Shown: one piece after another, positions 57,130-64,000 of the stretch
Layout of the letters: every line of letters begins with the position of its first letter
Position numbering within the stretch: position 1 is the stretch's first letter
Origin: Branchiostoma floridae
Lineage: Eukaryota > Chordata > Leptocardii > Amphioxiformes > Branchiostomatidae
Length of the DNA: 64,000 nucleotides
Reading direction: 5' to 3'
NCBI RefSeq assembly: GCF_000003815.2
Contig: NC_049980.1
Span: 29,371,818 to 29,435,817, forward strand
The notes under the pieces: generated by a model
Seen by the model: only the letters and a program-made list of their open reading frames with translations
What the model was told of the DNA's origin: nothing
Databases searched by the model: none
Program-made: the position numbers and the translations under genes

Positions 57130-58760
57130 TGTTGCAATGCTCCGGCCCCTGAAGTTAATGTTGTATCCCGGTAATAACAAAAATTGTCAGGCAGTTCGAT
57201 TTCCCTCACCATTTCGAGGGATCATGCAACCTTTGGTGGGAATTGTGAGAAAATTGGTAATCATGCTTAAAATAATACGGCGCCATCCCAGTCTTACAGT
57301 CATTAATCATACTGCACAGAGATGGGACTTCAGAGGCCGCAAAGAGCACAAGTCATCAATGGTGGGTCCCCTAATTCATCCTTCACTTAAAGTGTACAGA
57401 GTGACATACATTATTTAAATTGCGTTCACTCACAAGGATAGTGCAATACTTTTGCATAGTTTCCCTTGCGGCCCTTTAATTTCGGTCCGCAGCGTGTTTT
57501 GTGGGTAATGTTGCATCCTGGGGAGGGATGTAAATTTCGTCATTTATCTTTTGGTGGCAGTCTCTCCTGCCACCTCGCACCCTGGTACCACTGGGGACCA
57601 GAAAATGGCCTCACCGCCACTTCGCTCTCCACTTTATGACAGCCGCACTGATTTGAAAACGAAGTTTGTTGTCCTATCTCCAGCGCAGCCCAATATCTGG
57701 TGTTATCATCAAAGCTTTGTCGCTCATGTTTTTGGGCTATATGGTGTGAGTGTGGTGTCATTAATCTTTCTTCACTTCAGGATGCCGTATCACAACCTCG
57801 GCACAAGTTCGTGACTTGCGTGCTTATGCGATCCCGCCAGCCCCATGGAGGCGGCTCAGGAGCCCCACCATCGCCCGCCTGTGACCCGCCACCAGGTGTA
57901 TTGTGTGGTCTGTGTTGTTGGGATGGTCCCTGGCATTCTTCTCGGGACCCACATTCCCCCACATTTGCCCGCCAGTGATTCCCCGCACAACACCTTTCAC
58001 CCGGCACATTAACATGGCGAACACGTACGGCCTGCGCCCTGAACCGACTCCACTTCATATAATTTCCATATCTTGGCAGCGCTTTATTGCTCGACTGCAT
58101 GCTAGGGCCTGTCAAAGTTTGTAAGGAAAGTTGGAATTTATCGCCTGTGTTCCCCCCTGTGCCCCAAGCCTTTTTGCTTTCCTGTGAGGGCTGTGAGGCA
58201 GAGGGCATGTGGCAATGCCTGCTGAACTTGCCTTCATCCATCATCGCTGTCACACCTTCCTCGTTGCCATGACCTTTGTAACCGCGGCAACCATCAAAAG
58301 AACCGGGCTCTGGACTAGTTACATAGCGGAGGCCCTGGCGCCTCCCATTTTTCTCCAGCTACTTTTGCTTAAATGGATCTGCATCTCTTCCTGTTTAGTA
58401 CAGAGAGATTAGAATCTGCTTTATTGCAGGCTACATGCAGATGGAGTCTATGAAGTACTGATGAATGGTACTTCCCAAATAGGATCGTCTGCTCGGGATA
58501 TGTGAGGGGTGGGGCTTACGGTGCAAGGGCAGCGGAGGGCGGGCGGATGTCAAGTAGCACAGCCGAGGTTGAAAAAAAGGTCCCCAGTGGTGGTCCTTTA
58601 TCTAGAATTATGCTGTAGGTGATATAGAGGTGTCGTGCATTGTCCCCAGTGAAAGGCGCGCGGGTTAAATTATGCATTTGGCACCAAGATGTTTGACGAA
58701 GGTAAATTGAAGCGTGCATAACCCAACCAGCGATGATCAGTCATTCCTCGTGCTAAAGTT
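57130..58760. promoter_or_regulatory. Largest candidate non-coding cluster (about 1.6 kb)
   Basis: Continuous GC-balanced, CpG-containing, repeat-free sequence. Homeodomain-type words include AGTCATTAATCATACTG, CCTTTAATTTCGG and GGTTAAATTATGCATTTG. A 158-residue minus-strand frame (57777-58253) is the longest in this half but looks random. May contain several separate elements. Confidence 0.37.
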
Positions 58761-59639
58761 GGAGGGAAGGAGAGGCAGCAGCGACACGGGCCAAAAGCTG
58801 AATTGTTCCCAAGTCTTGTCTTTATCCTGTTCTTATCCTTTCACCTTCAGGGCACTTTTTTACTGAAGACTATAATTACACCGTTTGTCTGAAGTGGACT
58901 CAGTATTCTAGTCACGTTCGTAAGGCCACAACAAGAAGGGGACCTCCACACCAGGGCATGACCAGGTGCTACACACTCAGTATACCGCTGACAACATTAT
59001 TAAAGATATTAATATCACAAACATGAATATGATAGTCACACATGTATGTCAAGCATACTCAGTCCCTTGTCCAGTTTGGTGTCACCACAGACTGATGTTA
59101 GAGCCAGTGATCTTGCCACGACAATTTGTCAACAGTACCCATACTCTGGCTGCAACCAGTGCTAGCTGGTCTGTGACACATTGGTATGCCTGTCTGTCAG
59201 TGTCTGTACAGAAGTTGTCTGTTTGACACATTTTAAGTGTGAAACCCCCGAGGGTGGTTTGAGGCCAAGAGGGGAAATCACTGGCTTCCATCCAATACAA
59301 CTTTTAGTTCCTCCTGGTAAAGTTCCACCGAAGTTCCTCCAAAGTTTCAATTTCCGATGAAATCAAGTAAGCTTGGAGGCGCAAACTGGCCATGATTTTG
59401 CCAAGAGGAGGAGACAAGCTGAGTTCATCTTGCTGTATTACTAGGCACAGCCACTCTTTCTACCTACCAGACACAACTCAGACACAACACAGACAGGCTC
59501 ACTTTACTGCAATATATCAGAAAACTTTCATTAGTTCTCCTTCCACATGTGGTACAGGGCTGCTGGGTATTGAATGTGCCCACAGTCTCATACTACATAC
59601 GCACTTGTGATGCCATATTTCAATCATCTTGGATAGGCA
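58761..59639. other. Mixed sequence
   Basis: No exon or clear repeat. Confidence 0.25.
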
Positions 59640-60540
59640 GAATGATTTGACTGGGGGTCAGCGGGTCCCTGTTCCAAGCAGCCCCATGCCCCTAGGGTTT
59701 GCGGGTGTCTGGCCTCCCATTGTCTACACCATACAAGCAACATAGATTGCCACCTGTTTTATGCCTCATTGCACCGGCTCTCAGTGCTAAAGCCAGAGAA
59801 GAGAAGGCAGTGGAATTCCAAGTCTGATTGAAGACAAAGGGCTGCAGCCTTCCATGGGGCCGGCTCAAGGTTGCGGGTCTGAATGAATTGGTTTGACCCT
59901 GAGCACGGGGTGGAATTATGTGGCGCCACAGGGTTAGGACCTCCAGACCCCAGATCCTCCAGAGGTCGAAACTCCATTGAAATCAGCATAGAGATTACAC
60001 TACAAAGTGGATGACCCTTTCCTGTTGCAATCTCCACTTGCCTGCGACCCCGCTATTGCGTCTGTAAAGCCGCTGGATCTTTAAGGATTATGGAAAAGTA
60101 TTTCGCCATCTTTTCCAGCAGTGATCTGTTCTGCCAGCGTGGTGCCGCTGGGAGCCTGGCTCGCCTCCTTCAGGGTCAACTCCCTCCCTAACTGTGTTCT
60201 TGACCCCGCTGGCCCACAGTTTGAACTTTTTCTTGTAAGGGTAACAGGGGTGAGAGCCCTTAATTAATTAATTACCCTATCATCATCCCAAATGCCCCAC
60301 TATACCTAACACTTCAAAGCCCTAGCTATGCAAATTTTACACCTGTGCAATTTCATACCAGATTGCCCTCCCTGCCACAAGCCTTCTGGAGAAAAGATGA
60401 AGTTTGGAAGTGGGGGTTAAAGCCTTTCAGAACCCAAGTGCAATTTTACCAGCTCTGCCCCGGGTCATTCTGCATTATGCCAGTTTGTTTGGCCTTGGGA
60501 ACATTATTAGTGTCTGTAGCCAGGGGTGAAATGAAATTGG
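59640..60540. promoter_or_regulatory. Candidate conserved non-coding block
   Basis: Balanced, repeat-free. Contains CCCTTAATTAATTAATTACCC at 60257-60277, a triple ATTA/TAAT array, with GGGTCAAC and CTTGACC half-site words before it. Confidence 0.35.
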
Positions 60541-61367
60541 TTTTTAATGCTCAGAGTGCTTAGTCCCTTTACTGAACAGGTTGTTGGGCTTAAACTAGTC
60601 TAAGAGTGCTCAAGCAGTGTACTAAGAAAGCTAAAGCAGTTTCCTGTCATAGATGTGAAACCGTTATCAATGAGGGTGTTTAAAACTGCAACTATGGATT
60701 AAAGTATCTTTGTGAAGTCCACTTATTTCTATCATACACAAGAGCTCACTTTTCAGGATGATTGACATTGAAGCTTACATATTGTATATTGTTTATATTT
60801 TGTGATAGTCAACAGCTAAATTTCATTTTTATGCAAACCATATGCCAAATTGGTTATTGTTTCCTGACATGACCTTCCTTTAAAAAAAAAGCAGAGACCA
60901 CATAATAATGTCAGATCTAATCGTTGCAGAATAATGAAATAAAAGATAGTTTTAACTTGCACATATTGTACATGTCATGTATGACTCTTCAACTTACACA
61001 TGTATGGTGTTTGACTGGACAGTTAGCATACTCTTATCCAGTATGGGTACAAGGCCAAAAGTTGACTTTTCAAAAGGTTGCTGTTCCACAGATATGTAGT
61101 GTGTCATGTTTCCATAACAGAAGTGTATTAAATTTTATCAGCTTTTAGAAATCTCCAATAAACCACAACTTGCTTACATATGGATCTGTTCCTAGGGTAA
61201 TATTACAACCTGTGAGTCACTGTGGCAGGCAGACAAAGGAAAAGTTTACCTGTCAACAGCTAAAAATATACTCACAACTGTTTTTCGTATGGACAGATCC
61301 TGTCCAATTACCCTGTTGTGTAAGATTGGCCCTAGTGGCCGGAGCAACAAGTAGACTGAAAAGTGGG
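60541..61367. other. AT-rich sequence
   Basis: No supported feature. Confidence 0.25.
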
Positions 61368-61430
61368 GCTTTCCACTGGTTAACCTAAGGGGCAGGGGCC
61401 AGTGCCCTTGTTTGTTCTCAATGTCTGGAG
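61368..61430. repeat. Recurrent GGCCAGTGCCC module, copy 1
   Basis: Ordered words TTTCCACTGGTTAACCT, GGGGCCAGTGCCC, TTGTTTGTTCTC and GGAGGTCAA. The same order recurs at 61765-61836, in part at 62320-62390, and as the core only at 62941 and 63116. Confidence 0.6.
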
Positions 61431-61764
61431 GTCAATCTCGAGTGCTCTGGGCTGAAAATACCAGGGTTACTCAAGGTGAAGGAAATTTGTCTCTGGCATT
61501 CAGAAAATGTGAGATTGATAGGCAGGAAAATCTTGTACAGGGGGATGTGCTCAAAGTCTGTCTTGATATGTGTGGAATGAAATGTATGTATTTATTATCA
61601 ACTTGTTAGAAGTGGGGTAGTTTTTGTGGAGTTACTCCTCACAAGTGTAGACCTTACCTTTTGCAAGGCACTTAATAGCTGTCAACAGAATTAGGCATGT
61701 TGGTGTTACAATAAGGAGGAAGGACAACTGGATTTAGTGGAAAGAACGCGGCCTTAGGTGGTAT

Positions 61765-61836
61765 TTTCCACAGTTAACCTTTGGGTTCGGGGCCAGTGCC
61801 CATGTTTGTTGTTAACATGCCCGGGTCAATTTATAG
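61765..61836. repeat. Recurrent GGCCAGTGCCC module, copy 2
   Basis: TTTTCCACAGTTAACCT, CGGGGCCAGTGCCC, ATGTTTGTTGTTAAC and CCGGGTCAA, about 397 bp after copy 1. Confidence 0.6.
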
Positions 61837-62079
61837 TCTTAATGATTTGTCTTTGTCAATCCCCGATCCACCAGTAATATGTTTTCAGAACAGTCGGTAG
61901 AAAAAAGTACAGCTGACTTTCCTTTAACATTTGGTTGAGAAAAAAAAGGATGTTGATTTTTGTTGCTTGGAAACACCAGCCAACACAAGTTTTGCCATTA
62001 GAAAAAAAGTTAACTGTCATAACACAGGCGAGTTGATTACTTTGTTGCACAAAGTTGTGTTTTTATCATTAACATAAGG

Positions 62080-62560
62080 AATCCAAAAGGGACCGATACC
62101 GAGCGCTAGAGGTCATTCAACAAACGTAATGAAGTGTTTTCTTGGCGGCGGTTACTGCGATCGGATTATAGCATCTCGAATTAATGACGGTCACTACAGA
62201 ATGGTCCCATCTGTCAATTCAGCATAAAAAGGTAAAATTGATATAAATATTGGGCGTTGTTTTGTTGCTGGACAGCTGGCTCCCCCCACAGGTATCCCTT
62301 TTCCGCAAGTGGGGGTCTGGGAGCCCCTCACCCAAGGGGCAAGGGGCAGGCGACCCCGTTTGTTCTCCGCCTCCACGGGTCAAGCCGGTCCCCCAATTGT
62401 AAATCGTATTTCCAGTTCGTATAATAACCAGGAAACGCTTTTGAGCCGCCGCTTGTGTAATTGCATGGATTTTAACCACGTCACCTGGCCTTTTTCTTTA
62501 TTCATGTGAAGGTGGTGCAGCAATTGGACCAGATCCCGGCCGCCACCTGTGTCTGGGGGT
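62080..62560. promoter_or_regulatory. Candidate conserved non-coding block including module copy 3
   Basis: CpG-rich, repeat-free, with TCTCGAATTAATGACGG and GTGTAATTGCATGG. Bases 62320-62390 hold the diverged module: CCCAAGGGGCAAGGGGCAGG, CCCCGTTTGTTCTC and CACGGGTCAA. It ends with AGGTGGTGCAGCAATTGG. Confidence 0.37.
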
Positions 62561-63260
62561 CGCAGCGATACCGTTATTATTCAGCTCTCCAGTCTTACAC
62601 CACTTTTTTTTACTTTTGTTTGTACAACTGGACATTTGATAGCCATTTCATTTAAGTGCCTCCAACATCTGTAACTTGCATTTGTTGTTACGTAACACGA
62701 TAATGTAGATGACTTCCCAAACAATTTTTCTTCTTTGGAAAAAACAAAAACAAACTTTACTTTTTATGACCTTTTCAGAAAGGTGGTGCATAGTACTCAA
62801 TCCTTGAGTTACTTCTTGCATGTACTTAGTTTTGCAAAGTTTCCCACTCCACTGTTCTGCACACTTGCATTGATAAGCACAGAGTCAGGAGTAAATCAAC
62901 AGGTTGCATGGGAACCTTTTGAGGCCAGCTGACCCTTGGTCCAGCACAGGGCAAGGGCCAGTGCCCCCATCATCCTGGGAACACAATATCCCAAAGGTTC
63001 GCTGGACTCTGCAGTCTTTACAACTGGTGGTGCCTTCAAATTATGGAGGACCCCAGAGGGCAAGGGGCAGGAGAGAACACAAAGTCAGAGGACCAGCAGG
63101 CCAGGCCAGGTCAGCACAGGGCAAGGACCAGTGCCCTCTGTGTCTATAGAGCTGCTTGTGTCCTATAGTCCTGGTCTGTCTACTCCCTGCCCTCAATGCC
63201 TGACCCCTCAGGCCAGAGGTGTCAAAACAGATGGGGCTTCAGCCTCCCTGTCAGGGAACT
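62561..63260. other. Mixed sequence with two short module cores
   Basis: ACAGGGCAAGGGCCAGTGCC at about 62945 and ACAGGGCAAGGACCAGTGCC at about 63115 are near-identical 20-mers, 170 bp apart. They match the core of the modules at 61.39 and 61.79 kb. Confidence 0.45.
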
Positions 63261-63287
63261 GCTTTTAAAAATAGGAACATGTAATAA

Positions 63288-63700
63288 TAAGTGCACTTGC
63301 CTGTGTGGCCATGTGAGCTTCCTTAGAATAGGGAACTGCCTTTAAAAAGTAGGAACATCTAATGTCATCTGTAATGATGCTAATATAAAGGTTCCTTTTG
63401 AATTTGATTTTTTTTTTAAGTGTACTTGCCTGTGTGGCCAAGTGGTAAGCTTCCTTAGAACAGGGAACTGTCTTTAAAAAGTAGGAACATCTAATGTCAT
63501 CTGTAATCATGCTAATAATAGTAGTAATATACAGTCTCCTTTTATATTTCATTTTTTAAAAGAAGTGTACTTGCCTGTGTGACCAAGTGGTAAGCTTCCT
63601 TGGAACTATACGCTGAGCTGGATGATCCCTTCCTATAGCCCAGTAGGTTTGGTGTAAAGCAAGGCGTCTTAAAAGACTTTTGTAACTCAGTCTTTCAAAT
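63288..63700. repeat. Tandem tRNA-A-box-containing repeat, 3 units
   Basis: TACTTGCCTGTGTGGCCAAG + TGGTAAGCTTCCTTAGAA recurs at about 63292, 63422 and 63566 (130 and 145 bp apart). AGGGAACTG and AAAAAGTAGGAACAT follow in the first two units. TGGCCAAGTGGT is a tRNA-like A box, so the unit is probably derived from a tRNA-related SINE. Confidence 0.7.
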
Positions 63701-63857
63701 ATCCCACCCTTGAGTTGACTACTAATTTGTTATATATCACGCTACCAGATCCAAGAAAATGGCATTCTACGTGCTCAACTGGTGATACAGTTTACTTCTA
63801 AATGGGGTTTATGGATGCACTGTAAATCTATAAATTCATTCTGGTTTGACTTTTAGA

Positions 63858-63930
63858 GCCTGCTGAGTTTGTTTGAACTATTGTCCAAGAAGCTTTCTGC
63901 TGAACTGGAGTGGTGTACATTATATTCTCA
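63858..63930 (+). CDS. Possible exon near the window end
   Basis: After an acceptor-like TTCTGGTTTGACTTTTAG (ends 63857) the frame reads SLLSLFELLSKKLSAELEW, a helical-looking segment, with a TG/GTGTAC donor possibility near 63913. In the frame needed to follow RCC1 exon 6 directly it would hit a stop, so at least one other exon would have to intervene. Weak. Confidence 0.2.
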
Positions 63931-64000
63931 TTAGGCACAGCAGGGTGCCCATTCACGGCTTGCTGTCAAAGAATACAAGTGGCAGCTATCAAGAGCTGTC

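Noticed and set aside
57777-58253. 158-residue open frame on the minus strand
   Set aside because: No recognisable motif or splice sites. Overlapping frames are open on both strands, as expected in a GC-balanced stretch.
62480-62640. Frame containing VVQQLDQIPAATCVWGSQ, considered as a sixth RCC1 blade
   Set aside because: It lacks the GQ-x-G turn and the CG-x-x-H strand, and no good acceptor/donor pair fits phase 1.
1-64000. CRISPR arrays, operons, phage or bacterial defence systems
   Set aside because: The window is intron-containing animal DNA. The regular repeats present are mini- and microsatellites without spacers or cas genes.

Overview
This is eukaryotic, intron-rich animal DNA. About 3% of it is protein-coding. 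It has GT-AG introns from about 150 bp to more than 30 kb, many small foldback and terminal-inverted-repeat (TIR) transposons, LINE 3' ends, tRNA-like repeats and two 100-N assembly gaps. The intron density, the orthologues and the repeat types suggest an invertebrate deuterostome, most likely an amphioxus (Branchiostoma). That assignment is inference, because no diagnostic species sequence is present.

Layout. Positions 1-10.1 kb are a transposon-rich flank with nested and foldback elements and a few short coding-looking ORFs that I cannot assign. From 10.59 to 19.40 kb, on the minus strand, lies a complete seven-exon sorting nexin gene of the SNX22/SNX24 family. It encodes 171 residues, all splice phases agree, and its introns are full of mobile elements. 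A 26-bp minisatellite runs into one splice acceptor and a 76-bp tandem array abuts the stop codon. Positions 19.4-27.0 kb are the region between this gene and a divergent plus-strand gene, with YY1-like motifs at both ends and GC-balanced, enhancer-like sequence between. From 26.97 to 33.58 kb are the first six coding exons of an RCC1-repeat (beta-propeller) protein: five blades, 287 residues plus a split codon, open at the 3' end.

Positions 33.6-64 kb contain no secure exon. This is either a giant intron of the RCC1 gene or intron plus intergenic sequence. It alternates between AT-rich filler and about a dozen GC-balanced, CpG-containing, homeodomain-motif-bearing blocks that look like conserved non-coding elements. 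The best explanation is a regulatory block for a developmental gene outside the window, with the RCC1 gene as bystander.

The most distinctive observation is a transposon family (four complete copies and one truncated) with termini CAGGGYTCKARM and 5-bp target-site duplications (ATGTG, TATGG, GATAT, CAGTC). Its termini are constant, but the short word repeated inside each end differs between copies. A second observation is a diverged module recurring between 61.37 and 63.15 kb. I could run no homology search, so all conservation claims are predictions.
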